From Clostridiales bacterium (GTDB taxonomy: Bacteria; Bacillota; Clostridia; Oscillospirales; Acutalibacteraceae), in contig DXXG01000028.1 in assembly GCA_019416455.1 (NCBI GenBank), positions 434,001 to 498,000 on the forward strand: a stretch of DNA of 64,000 nt, given 5' to 3'. The position numbers were made by a program, and so were the translations under genes. This document shows, piece by piece, positions 7,623 through 16,675 of this stretch; the first letter of the stretch is position 1, and every line of letters starts with the position of its first letter. The notes beneath the pieces are model-generated. The model worked only from the letters and a program-made list of their open reading frames with translations, ran no database searches and had not been told where the DNA came from.

Positions 7623-10056
7623 AGAAAAAACAGGCAACAGCTTTATGACAAAACTCGCCACATTTATTGTGGACAAACGAAATCTGTTTTTCCTGCTTAC
7701 CGTACTGATGCTGATTTTCTCCGCCTTTTCTCGCAACTGGGTCCAGGTGGAGAGCGAACTGGCTGCCTATCTACCGGAGAATTCGGAAACACGCCAGGCC
7801 CTAGATATCATGGAGGAGCAGTTCACCACTCTGGGGACTGCTCAGGTAATGGTCGCCAACATTTCCCAGTCACAGGCGGAACAGTTGAAAGACCAGATCA
7901 CAGGGATCAAGGGCGTCCAATCCGTGGAGTACGACAACACAGTGGATCATTATAACAACGACTCGGCCCTGTATGAGATCACCTTTGAATATAACGATTC
8001 AGACGAGGCCTGTCTCGCCTCCTTAGATGGGGTAAAATCCGCCCTTTCCCCTTATGACATCTATGTTTCCACTGAGCTCGGCAACGCGGAGCAGGAGGCC
8101 ATTGACAGTGAGGTCAGTGTCATTATGGTCTATGTTGCGATCATCATTGTCTTGGTGCTGCTGTTCACTTCTCAGACCTACGCGGAGGTGCCGGTGCTGA
8201 TCTTGACCTTTGTAGTGGCTATGATCATGAATCTGGGAACAAACTTCCTCTTGGGGAAGATCTCCTTCGTTTCCAATTCCGTTACCAGCATTTTGCAGCT
8301 GGCCTTGTCCCTGGACTATGCGGTTATTTTCTGCAACAGATACAAGGAGGAACACCAAACCCTGCCCATCCGGGAAGCCGTTATCGTCGCGCTGAGCAAG
8401 GCTATTCCTGAGATCGGTGCCAGCAGCCTTACCACCATTGGCGGTTTGGTCGCCATGATGTTCATGCAGTTTAAAATCGGCTCTGACATGGCTGTATGCC
8501 TGGTCAAGTCCATCCTGTTCGCGCTGCTGTCCGTCTTTGTGGTGATGCCGGGACTCTTGATGCTGTTCGGCCCGCTGATGGATCGAACGGAACACCGGAA
8601 TTTCGTGCCGAAGATCCCCTTCGTGGGAAAATTCGCCTATAAAACCAGGTTTATTGTTCCCATCGTTTTCGCGGTAGCCATTGTTATCGCCTTTCCCCTA
8701 TCGCAAAAATGTCCTTATGCCTACGGAGAAAGCTCGCTGGAAACGCCAGTGCTCAACGAGACCAAGATATCAAAGAACATGATCCGCGACAATTTTTCAT
8801 CCACCAATATGTTGGCGTTGATGGTGCCAACGGGAGATTATGAAAAAGAAGCGGCGCTCCTCTCCGAGCTGGAACAGTTCGACGAGGTAGATTCCGCCAT
8901 GGGGATCGCCAATGTAGAAGCCATGGACGGCTACACGCTGGCGGACACTTTGACGCCCCGGGACTTTGCGGAAATGACAGGGCTTGACTATGAGGTTGCC
9001 CAAGTAGTCTACGGAGCCTACGCTGCCCAGCAGGAGGAGTATGGGCAGATCCTGGGTAATTTGGATACTTATCAAGTACCGTTGATCGACATGTTCCTCT
9101 TTGTGTGTGACCAAGTGGATTCCGGCATCGTCACACTGGACGAGGAGCAGACAGCGATGCTGGACGCGGCCTATACCCAAATGACATCCGCCAAGAAACA
9201 GCTCCAAGGTACGGAATACAGCCGAATGTTGGTTTACCTCACTTTGCCTGAAAGCGGTGACGAAACCTATCAATTCCTTGACACCATTCAGGAAACCGCT
9301 CAACGGTACTATCCGGATCAGTCCGTGTACCTAGCGGGCAATTCCACCACGGAATATGATTTCCAAAAGACCTTTGCCCGAGACAATCTGGTAGTAAGTG
9401 TGGTGTCCATCCTCATCGTGCTGGTGGTACTGCTGTTCACCTTCCAGTCAGCTGGGATGCCGGTCCTGCTGATCTTGGTGATACAGGGCAGTATTTGGAT
9501 CAACTTCTCCCTGCCCTATCTCTTAAACCAGCCCCTGTTCTTTATGAGTTATCTTGTGGTCAGCTCCATCCAAATGGGCGCCAATATCGACTATGCCATT
9601 GTGGTGGCAAACCGGTATCAGGAGCTTAAAGAACAGATGCACCACCGAGACGCCATTATTGAAACTATGAACTTCGCGTTTCCCACCATTATCACCTCCG
9701 GCACGATCCTGGCAGTGGCGGGCACTCTTATCGGACTGATGACTTCCACAGCATCCATCACAGGCATCGGTCAGAACCTTGGCCGAGGGACCATCATCTC
9801 GATTATTCTGGTCATGTTCGTGCTTCCCCAGATCTTGCTGATAGGCGGCAAAGTGGTGGACAAAACTGCCTTTGCCATGCCCAGTGTGGCAAAAAGACAC
9901 GATGCCCGTGGCCGCGTGAAGGTGGATGGTGTTGTCCGAGGAGAAATCCACGGCACTGTCAGCGGAGCCATGCACGCCATTGTAGAGGGAGATGTCGACT
10001 TGAACCTGATCTCCGGTTCTGCTTTTGAGGAGGAAAACGACCATGAAAGCGAATAA
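7609..10056 (+). CDS. MMPL/RND-family membrane transporter with beta-rich C-terminal tail
   Basis: An 815-residue polytopic membrane protein of the MMPL branch of RND exporters, proton-driven pumps for lipids or hydrophobic molecules. It has two homologous halves, each a first helix followed by a ~150-residue extracellular loop and five or six helices. The paired functional Asp-Tyr motifs of MMPL proteins are present in both halves: SLDYAVIFCNRYKE and NIDYAIVVANRYQE. After the last helix comes a ~55-residue hydrophilic tail with VKVDGVVRGEIHGTVSG and AIVEGDVDL, whose spacing resembles short beta-solenoid (bactofilin-like) rungs. It is the second gene of the TetR-controlled operon, overlapping the genes on both sides by 14 bases. 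Export towards the cell surface is inferred from the family and from the surface protein next door; the substrate is unknown. Confidence 0.85.
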   Translation: MAEHKEKTGNSFMTKLATFIVDKRNLFFLLTVLMLIFSAFSRNWVQVESELAAYLPENSETRQALDIMEEQFTTLGTAQVMVANISQSQAEQLKDQITGIKGVQSVEYDNTVDHYNNDSALYEITFEYNDSDEACLASLDGVKSALSPYDIYVSTELGNAEQEAIDSEVSVIMVYVAIIIVLVLLFTSQTYAEVPVLILTFVVAMIMNLGTNFLLGKISFVSNSVTSILQLALSLDYAVIFCNRYKEEHQTLPIREAVIVALSKAIPEIGASSLTTIGGLVAMMFMQFKIGSDMAVCLVKSILFALLSVFVVMPGLLMLFGPLMDRTEHRNFVPKIPFVGKFAYKTRFIVPIVFAVAIVIAFPLSQKCPYAYGESSLETPVLNETKISKNMIRDNFSSTNMLALMVPTGDYEKEAALLSELEQFDEVDSAMGIANVEAMDGYTLADTLTPRDFAEMTGLDYEVAQVVYGAYAAQQEEYGQILGNLDTYQVPLIDMFLFVCDQVDSGIVTLDEEQTAMLDAAYTQMTSAKKQLQGTEYSRMLVYLTLPESGDETYQFLDTIQETAQRYYPDQSVYLAGNSTTEYDFQKTFARDNLVVSVVSILIVLVVLLFTFQSAGMPVLLILVIQGSIWINFSLPYLLNQPLFFMSYLVVSSIQMGANIDYAIVVANRYQELKEQMHHRDAIIETMNFAFPTIITSGTILAVAGTLIGLMTSTASITGIGQNLGRGTIISIILVMFVLPQILLIGGKVVDKTAFAMPSVAKRHDARGRVKVDGVVRGEIHGTVSGAMHAIVEGDVDLNLISGSAFEEENDHESE

Positions 10057-13000
10057 CCGTATACCAAAACTGGTAGCCCTTTGCCTGGCCTTCTGCCTGT
10101 GCGTTTCCTTCCTGTGCCCCACTTCCGCTCTGGCCGAGGAAACCCACGTCACGATCCACATACAAACGCAAGAGGATCTGGAAGAGCTGGCGAAAAACTG
10201 CCAGTTAGACACCTGGTCCCAAGGGAAAACCATTCTTTTGGATAACGACCTTACCCTGAGCGAAACAGTCCTAGAGGTACTCCCCATCCCCACTTTCGGG
10301 GGAACCTTTGATGGAAACAACTACACCATCAGCAGCAACTCCCTAAGTGGAGAAAATTCCCAGGTGGGACTGTTCGATACCCTCCAATCCAGCGCGGTGG
10401 TGAAGAATCTGACGATCGTAAGTCAAGTGACTTCCAACGAAGATTGCCTAGGAGGAATAGCTTCCAAAAATTACGGTAAGCTGGTAGACTGCACCTTTGA
10501 AGGGACCGTCCAAGGCGGCGCTTCCGTAGGTGGATTGGTAGGCATCAACGAAACTACCGGCCAGATCATCAACTGCCAATTCCAGGGAACTGTCACCGGC
10601 GATCACTATGTGGGAGGCATTGCCGGACAGAGCACAGGAAGCATGATCCAGTGTGTTAACAGCGGGGACATCAACACCACTGCGGTGGAAGTTTCCGCGG
10701 ATGTTTCCGATCTTTCACAACTGCGGACCACAGAAAGCGTTCCCGCCGGAACCGATATAGGCGGGATCGCTGGATTTTCCAACGGTGTGATCCAAAGCTG
10801 TGAAAACACAGGAAACGTAGGCTATGAACATATGGGCTACAATGTAGGAGGCATCGTGGGACGGCAGTCCGGGTATTTGGACGGATGCCAGAACAAAGGA
10901 ATCGTCAATGGCCGCAAAGACGTAGGCGGCATTACCGGGCAGCTGGAACCCCAGGTGACTCTCCGGTACAACGAGGATCTGCTGGACCAGCTTTGGGTTG
11001 AGCTGGACACCTTGCAGGGATTGACTACCCAAGCCTCCGCCGATGCCCAAAGTGGTTCCAACCGTCTTTCCAGCAGCATGAATAGCATGATCTCCAATAT
11101 TCGCTCTGCCAAGGACGCGGTGAGCGGTCTCAGCGGCGCCCTAACCGATTGGGGAAATGACGCTGTCCAGCAAATCAACGACGTTTCCGCGCGGGTGTCT
11201 TGGGCCATCAGCCAAACGGAACCCATTTTGGACATAACTTCAGGAGCCTTTGACGCTCTGGAAGAAGCGTCTTCTTTGCTGACCCAAGCAGCCCAAACAT
11301 TGGAAGGCTTGGGAGACCAAGGGGCCGCCGCGGCAGCGGAACTCAAACAGGCATCTCAAAACGTGCAGGACGCTATATCGTCCGGAAGCAGCTGCGCAGC
11401 TCATCTGAAGGCGGCGCTGCAAATAGCGGCTGAATTTCCTAACACCGAGGACACGAGCGCCCTGGTTGCGAAAATTCTGGAAGAATTGAACGCCGCCCAA
11501 ACAGAATTACAAAACAGTAAGGCCTCTTTGGAGGAAGCTGTCTCCCACGTTAGCAACGCCTCAGCGTTACTTGAATCCATGGGCGAATCGGCGGGTATCC
11601 CCTTAGAGGACCTGACAAGCGCAACGGAACTGCTAAATCAAGCGGTGTCCTCCCTGGGAACGGGAATGGACCAACTGCAACAGATCGTCACAAAATTGGC
11701 GGATAAACCGGCAATTTCCTTTTCACCGGTGGGCAGTGAAATCACCAGTAAAGGCGACGCCTTGGACGCGGCTCTCTCTCAAGTGCTGAACAGTGCCTCC
11801 GGGATCCAGAGCAACCTCTCCTCCACCTCCACAACCCTTTTAAGCGATATACAGGCCATCAACCAGCAGATAGGAGTCATCACGGATCTTGTACAGCAAA
11901 ACATGGAGGAGGCCAAGAAAAAGGACGCTGCGGATGCCTTTGAGGACATTTCCGATGAAGATTCCGGCGAGCCTACCTCGGGAAAAATCCGTGGATCCAC
12001 AAACAGCGGTGAGGTATTGGGAGATGTCAATGTGGCAGGAATTGTAGGCTCCATGTCTGTGGAGTACGATTTCGATCCTGAGGACGATCTAACCAAGGAC
12101 GGAACACGCTCCCTTGATTTTCAATACAAGACCCTGGCCGTTGTAACAGGATCTACCAATGAGGGAAATGTTTCCGCCAAAAAGGATTATGCCGGTGGCA
12201 TCGTGGGTCGAATGGATCTGGGCGCCGTCAAAGCCTGTGAAAGTTACGGGACCGTGGAAAGCTCCAGCGGCGACTATGTGGGCGGTATTGCCGGTCTCTC
12301 CCGCGCCACCATTCGAAACTGCTTTGTAAAATGCATGATTTCAGGCAGTGATTATGTTGGCGGCGTGGTGGGTTCCAGCGAAGAAAACACCGTGGTATCC
12401 GGCTGCTACACAATGGTGGATATTCCAGATTCCGGACGGTACTCCGGTGCTGTCTCCGGCACGGAAAACGGCGAATTCACCGGGAATTACTATGTATCTG
12501 ACACCCTTGCAGGACTTGGGAGGATCAGCTACTCAAAAAAAGCCGAGCCCATTTCTTTTGAAGCGTTAACGCAAGTGAAAGATCTCCCGAAAGAGATGAC
12601 CCAGTTCACACTGCACTTTTTGGTGGAGGGCGAGGAGATGGAATCCAAAACCTTTTCCTATGGAGACTCTTTCAGCGCAGACGTTTTTCCTGACATTCCT
12701 GTAAAAGACGGCTACTACGCTACCTGGGACACAGACGATCTGACAGAACTTCATTTTGACAAAATCGTGACAGCGGAATATGCCCGCTATGTGCTGACTC
12801 TCCCGTCACAGGTGACCCGGGAAAGCGGCCGTCCGGTGTTCCTGCTGGACGGGGATTTCGACCAGCAAGCGACCCTAACGGTTACCCCTGTGGAAGATCT
12901 GGAACAAGTCAACGGAAAAAAAGCCATGGAACAATGGACGCTGCAATGCTCCGATACCTCCCAAAAAAGCTATACGGTCCGCTATCTCTCTCCGGAGGAA

Positions 13001-14629
13001 ACCGGAAAAGACTGCTCTGTGTTCGTAAAACAAGACGGAAAGTGGAAAAAAGCGGACTGCACCGCCTTTGGTACCTACTTGGTATTTCCCATTCCCGCCG
13101 CGACAGCAGAGATCGCCATTGTGTCTACCAGCAATCTTTGGATTTTGATCTGTCTGGGAATTTTGATCCTGCTTATCGTCCTTGTGTTGATTCTGGGAAA
13201 GCTGCGGAAAAAGAAAGCAAAACATTCCTCCAAGCAGCCAAGCACAGAGGGTTCACCGATTCCCCCACCGGTTTCCAAAAAACACGCAGACCCCAAAAAG
13301 AAGAAATGGTGGATCTTCCTATTAGCGGGAATTCTTGCTGTCGTCCTTGGAATCCTTGCCTTTGTGGTCATAAAAATCGGGACTACCGTAAATGCTTACA
13401 AACTCCTCCAGGAATTTGCGGGCAGACCGGAATATGCCATCACCCTGTCCTTAGATACTGAATTGGATGACCAACTGACCCATGCGGACATTGAAGTCAC
13501 CAAAACACAGGTGGATGGTCATACCGTGGTCAGTGTTCAGAAAGACGGGATCTCCCTGTATTACGCTGAGGGCGCAGTTATTTTGGAAAACGGAAAGGCT
13601 TTTCAGGTCAGCGATCGCTACCCAGACTATTCGTTGCTTCCCATAGAGGCAGCAAGGGTGTTTCAAGCTGTTTCCTTCTCCACAAGCAGAAACGGAGAGG
13701 AAGTTACCTGCTCTCTCACTGCGGAAGGCGAGAACGCCAAAACACTGTTGGATCTCCTGGTCCCGGAACAGCTCGAGAATTTGTCGGACACGCAAAAAAT
13801 GACCGTGGAACTCACTTCCACAAGCAACGTGCTCCAATCCCTTCGCTTTTCTTCAAAGGGCACTTTGGCCGATGACGCAAAAACGCTTTATTCTATTTCC
13901 GCTGAACTAAAACCAGCAGAGATGGACAAAACCTTTGCAATACCTGAACCTGTCAAAGAAACTGTGCTCTCTGGACAAACAGAAAGTGGAACTGCCATTT
14001 CAGAGGATCTTTTCCGCATCCTTTCCGCATGGACAGAATTAAGCCAAGAAGAGTCTTTTGCGGCGGATGTAACACTGGGCGTGGAATGCGACCCCATCTC
14101 TCTGAACGAGCGCCTGAAATATGAGCGAATCATTGTGGAAGGGAAAAAAATCGGTTGTATCCGAAAAAAGGATGTGGCACTCTATTTTGCAGACGGCAAC
14201 TTCTGTGACCAAAACGGTGTGGGTCTGGATGCACAGGATAGCGAATTAACAGACCGCGCCCACCTTTTAAAGGTTCTGTATCAGGTTTGTCTGAATGGAG
14301 AATTCAAGTGCGTCGATACCGGGGATGACACCTGGCTTTACACACTTTCGCTGGACGAAGCAGCCATGAAGGAAGTGACCTATGCCGCCGCGCCGGAAAT
14401 GGAATCCTTGCCAGTCACACTGACTTCCGGCAGTATTCAAATCATGATAAAGGACGCATCTATTACGGAACTGGACTGCAACTGTACCGGCGGTCTGGAC
14501 GTTCTAGCGGATAAAGCGCCTGTAACGGTGTCTGCCAAGATGGAATTCTCCCACAACAGTGGCTCGGAAGTTCCCAGCGCAGTCAAAAACCAACTGATCC
14601 CGGAGAGGATGGAGGAAAATGGGAAATAA
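10043..14629 (+). CDS. Giant GLUG-repeat surface/membrane protein with duplicated C-terminal domain
   Basis: A 1528-residue protein. A signal peptide (residues ~1-33, with SALAEE at the cleavage site) precedes GLUG-type repeats at ~150-310 (VGGLVGINETTG, VGGIAGQSTGS, VGGIVGRQSGY). A long alanine- and glutamine-rich coiled-coil region follows at ~310-630. A second GLUG block lies at ~650-790 (VAGIVGSMS, AGGIVGRMD, VGGIAGLSR, VGGVVGSSE). Two closely spaced membrane helices occur near residues 1030 and 1090, separated by a lysine-rich linker. After the second, two similar ~190-residue domains follow (compare DGISLYYAEGAV and KDVALYFADGNF), which resemble LolA/LppX-like lipid-carrier folds in pattern (inference). 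The ATG at 10043 is used because GAGGAGG lies nine bases upstream. It overlaps the MMPL gene by 14 bases and the next gene by 11. Confidence 0.78.
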   Translation: MKANNRIPKLVALCLAFCLCVSFLCPTSALAEETHVTIHIQTQEDLEELAKNCQLDTWSQGKTILLDNDLTLSETVLEVLPIPTFGGTFDGNNYTISSNSLSGENSQVGLFDTLQSSAVVKNLTIVSQVTSNEDCLGGIASKNYGKLVDCTFEGTVQGGASVGGLVGINETTGQIINCQFQGTVTGDHYVGGIAGQSTGSMIQCVNSGDINTTAVEVSADVSDLSQLRTTESVPAGTDIGGIAGFSNGVIQSCENTGNVGYEHMGYNVGGIVGRQSGYLDGCQNKGIVNGRKDVGGITGQLEPQVTLRYNEDLLDQLWVELDTLQGLTTQASADAQSGSNRLSSSMNSMISNIRSAKDAVSGLSGALTDWGNDAVQQINDVSARVSWAISQTEPILDITSGAFDALEEASSLLTQAAQTLEGLGDQGAAAAAELKQASQNVQDAISSGSSCAAHLKAALQIAAEFPNTEDTSALVAKILEELNAAQTELQNSKASLEEAVSHVSNASALLESMGESAGIPLEDLTSATELLNQAVSSLGTGMDQLQQIVTKLADKPAISFSPVGSEITSKGDALDAALSQVLNSASGIQSNLSSTSTTLLSDIQAINQQIGVITDLVQQNMEEAKKKDAADAFEDISDEDSGEPTSGKIRGSTNSGEVLGDVNVAGIVGSMSVEYDFDPEDDLTKDGTRSLDFQYKTLAVVTGSTNEGNVSAKKDYAGGIVGRMDLGAVKACESYGTVESSSGDYVGGIAGLSRATIRNCFVKCMISGSDYVGGVVGSSEENTVVSGCYTMVDIPDSGRYSGAVSGTENGEFTGNYYVSDTLAGLGRISYSKKAEPISFEALTQVKDLPKEMTQFTLHFLVEGEEMESKTFSYGDSFSADVFPDIPVKDGYYATWDTDDLTELHFDKIVTAEYARYVLTLPSQVTRESGRPVFLLDGDFDQQATLTVTPVEDLEQVNGKKAMEQWTLQCSDTSQKSYTVRYLSPEETGKDCSVFVKQDGKWKKADCTAFGTYLVFPIPAATAEIAIVSTSNLWILICLGILILLIVLVLILGKLRKKKAKHSSKQPSTEGSPIPPPVSKKHADPKKKKWWIFLLAGILAVVLGILAFVVIKIGTTVNAYKLLQEFAGRPEYAITLSLDTELDDQLTHADIEVTKTQVDGHTVVSVQKDGISLYYAEGAVILENGKAFQVSDRYPDYSLLPIEAARVFQAVSFSTSRNGEEVTCSLTAEGENAKTLLDLLVPEQLENLSDTQKMTVELTSTSNVLQSLRFSSKGTLADDAKTLYSISAELKPAEMDKTFAIPEPVKETVLSGQTESGTAISEDLFRILSAWTELSQEESFAADVTLGVECDPISLNERLKYERIIVEGKKIGCIRKKDVALYFADGNFCDQNGVGLDAQDSELTDRAHLLKVLYQVCLNGEFKCVDTGDDTWLYTLSLDEAAMKEVTYAAAPEMESLPVTLTSGSIQIMIKDASITELDCNCTGGLDVLADKAPVTVSAKMEFSHNSGSEVPSAVKNQLIPERMEENGK

Positions 14630-15224
14630 GATCATTTGTATCGCCCGAGAATTCGGAAGCGGCGGGCATGAGATAGCGGTCAGGACGGCCGCCCAACTGG
14701 GCATCCATGTTTACGAAAAAGACCTGTTTCATCTTGCCTGTAAGTACGGCGAACTGTCCGAAAAAATGATGGAATCCGCCGACGAATCTGCTACCAATCC
14801 TTTTCTCTTTCGGACTGTCCATGAAGGAAACTACCATGTCACCCGTGGCCTGCCCACATCGGAAGTATTGTTTCAGCTGCAAAGCCATGAGATCCGTAAG
14901 ATCGCGAAGCAGGAAAATTGCATCTTTGTAGGCCGGTGCGCAGACTATGTGCTTCGGGAAGAAGATGTCAAACTACTGAAAGTCTTTGTTCGAGCACCGA
15001 TAGAATGGCGGATCCAGCGAAAAATGCAGCTGGAACACCTCAGCCGGGAAAAGGCAACACGGCTAGTCCACAAAATGGACAAGCAACGAAAAAAGTACTA
15101 TGAATCCTACACAGGTCGGATCTGGGGAGACCAGGGCAATTTCAACGTTTGCATCGACACCTCAGCAACCACCATGGAAGACGCGATACAGACCATCTGT
15201 GACATGTATGCCGCTCTCTCGTAA
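14619..15224 (+). CDS. Cytidylate-kinase-like protein
   Basis: A 201-residue P-loop NTPase of the cytidylate-kinase-like family (PF13189 type). It begins IICIAREFGSGGHEIAVRTA, where the P-loop reads GSGGHEI in place of a canonical GxxGxGKS, typical for this family. A kinase lid-like region follows with RIQRKMQLEHLSREKA, and a DKQRKKYY stretch as in other members. Length is normal. The start overlaps the upstream GLUG gene by 11 bases, so it is the last gene of the operon. The true substrate of these proteins is unknown; phosphorylation of a nucleotide or lipid head-group precursor is possible. A strong hairpin about 100 bases downstream ends the unit. Confidence 0.8.
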   Translation: MGNKIICIAREFGSGGHEIAVRTAAQLGIHVYEKDLFHLACKYGELSEKMMESADESATNPFLFRTVHEGNYHVTRGLPTSEVLFQLQSHEIRKIAKQENCIFVGRCADYVLREEDVKLLKVFVRAPIEWRIQRKMQLEHLSREKATRLVHKMDKQRKKYYESYTGRIWGDQGNFNVCIDTSATTMEDAIQTICDMYAALS

Positions 15225-15327
15225 ATGATGGCAACAATGGATGGTATGCAAACCATTATCTACAAAAGCGCTGACACAAATTCACCAATGAAAGTTTTCC
15301 ACCATCACTTAAATACCTAAAACAACT

Positions 15328-15363
15328 AAGAAGGGCCAAGGCAAACATTCCTTGGCCCTTCTT
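15328..15363. terminator. Bidirectional terminator between convergent units
   Basis: AAGAAGGGCCAAGG pairs perfectly with CCTTGGCCCTTCTT across an eight-base loop. It lies between the MMPL operon and the convergent YitT-like gene; T-rich sequence on the minus-strand side favours termination of the latter. Confidence 0.8.
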
Positions 15364-15431
15364 GTCGCGCAACCCTATCATCAATTTGGGTGGCTGCGTC
15401 ATCAAATATTAAAACAATACTGTCTAAGACT

Positions 15432-16349
15432 TTACTCCTGGTCGTCCGGGATCGCTTTCACTCCATCCCAGTCCGCCGCAGCGACTTCCGGCAGATCCCC
15501 TGGTCTGAAGCCGTTGCCATGGATCTCGCCGCAGTCCGAAGCGATCACAAACGCTCTTTCGTCAACCTCCGTAGCGATGGTTTTCAGTTTGAAGTAATCC
15601 CTGCTTTTGATCGCAATCACCAAGACGTTATTGGGCATCCCCGTATAGGCGCCCCGTCCGTTCAAAATGGTGACTCCCCGATGACACTCAAGGATGACTC
15701 TCCGGGCAATTTCCTGGCCTTTTTTTGAGATCAGGAAAATCACCTTTCCATTTCCTTTTCGGTAGAGCACACTGTCCGCCACAAAGGTGTAGACCACAAT
15801 GGTGATCCCCGCGTACAAAACGCTCTCCACCTTTCCGTAAACAAACCAGGAAAGGGCAACGATACACACATCGATCATCAAAATGACTTGACCCATCTGA
15901 AAATCCGGCCGCTTGGTCTGGACGAGTTTGGCGATGATATCACTGCCGCCTGTGGTAAAATCTCGCATAAACACAATGCCCAACCCGCTTCCCATCAATC
16001 CGCCGCCAAACAAGGCGCCTAAAATCATATCCCCCTGATAGACAGGCACATGTACCAGCACTACGTCTAGGAAAAATGTCAACAAAGAAATGGTGATCAA
16101 GGTTTTACAGGCGAATTTTTTTCCCACAAACAGAAAGGCAAGTATGAGCAAGGGCGCGTTCAAAGCAAAGGTCAAGATTCCCATGGGGATGTGGGTCAAA
16201 GCGTTGATCATGGTGGAAAGTCCGCTGACTCCCCCTGGGGCAATTTGATTGGGCGCCGTGAAACAATATACACCCATCGAGTATAAAAACGATCCTAGAA
16301 CTACATGAAGCGCATCCTGCAAAAGATCTTTACTGTATTTCTTTAACAC
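15432..16349 (-). CDS. YitT-family (DUF161/DUF2179) membrane protein
   Basis: A 305-residue protein with five or six predicted helices in its first ~200 residues, including GSFLYSMGVYCFTAPNQIAP and FGGGLMGSGLGIVF, then a cytoplasmic DUF2179 domain (VIFLISKKGQEIARRVI, RGVTILNGRGAYTG). This is the standard YitT architecture of low-GC Gram-positives; the function is not established. The C-terminal end has a short acidic extension. The start is assigned to the GTG at 16349, with GAGGTGG six bases upstream; a longer frame upstream has no ribosome binding site and no family similarity. A strong promoter at 16414-16442 agrees with this start. Confidence 0.85.
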   Translation of the reverse strand: MLKKYSKDLLQDALHVVLGSFLYSMGVYCFTAPNQIAPGGVSGLSTMINALTHIPMGILTFALNAPLLILAFLFVGKKFACKTLITISLLTFFLDVVLVHVPVYQGDMILGALFGGGLMGSGLGIVFMRDFTTGGSDIIAKLVQTKRPDFQMGQVILMIDVCIVALSWFVYGKVESVLYAGITIVVYTFVADSVLYRKGNGKVIFLISKKGQEIARRVILECHRGVTILNGRGAYTGMPNNVLVIAIKSRDYFKLKTIATEVDERAFVIASDCGEIHGNGFRPGDLPEVAAADWDGVKAIPDDQE

Positions 16350-16413
16350 ACAAAACCACCTCGAAAATCTACCATACCCCTCAATTATATCGGATTGGTG
16401 AAAATGCGTCTGT

Positions 16414-16442
16414 ATTATAGCACAGAAAAATATGTCCGTCAA
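16414..16442 (-). promoter_or_regulatory. Sigma-A promoter of the YitT-like gene
   Basis: On the minus strand TTGACG, a 17-base spacer and TATAAT. The rest of the 16350-16675 gap holds only the thiT terminator. Confidence 0.75.
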
Positions 16443-16627
16443 CAAAGAACAAAATTCCGCCGTTTTTCCTTCCACAAAGAACACAGAAAACGAAACTGTC
16501 ACAACCCACATTCTCAACACTGTTATTTTGTCGTTTTTCACAGTTTCTTTTGCTTCACAACGCTGCATTCCAAAGAGAGTAAAAAGATATCTTCTTCCCT
16601 ATCACTGGTAGTTATATGGCAATAAAA

Positions 16628-16659
16628 AACAGCCCTCCAAATAAAATCGGAAGGCTGTT
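16628..16659 (-). terminator. Terminator of thiT
   Basis: On the minus strand AACAGCCTTCC pairs with GGAGGGCTGTT (one mismatch) and is followed by six T. Confidence 0.85.
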
Positions 16660-16675
16660 ATTCTTATGTATTTTT

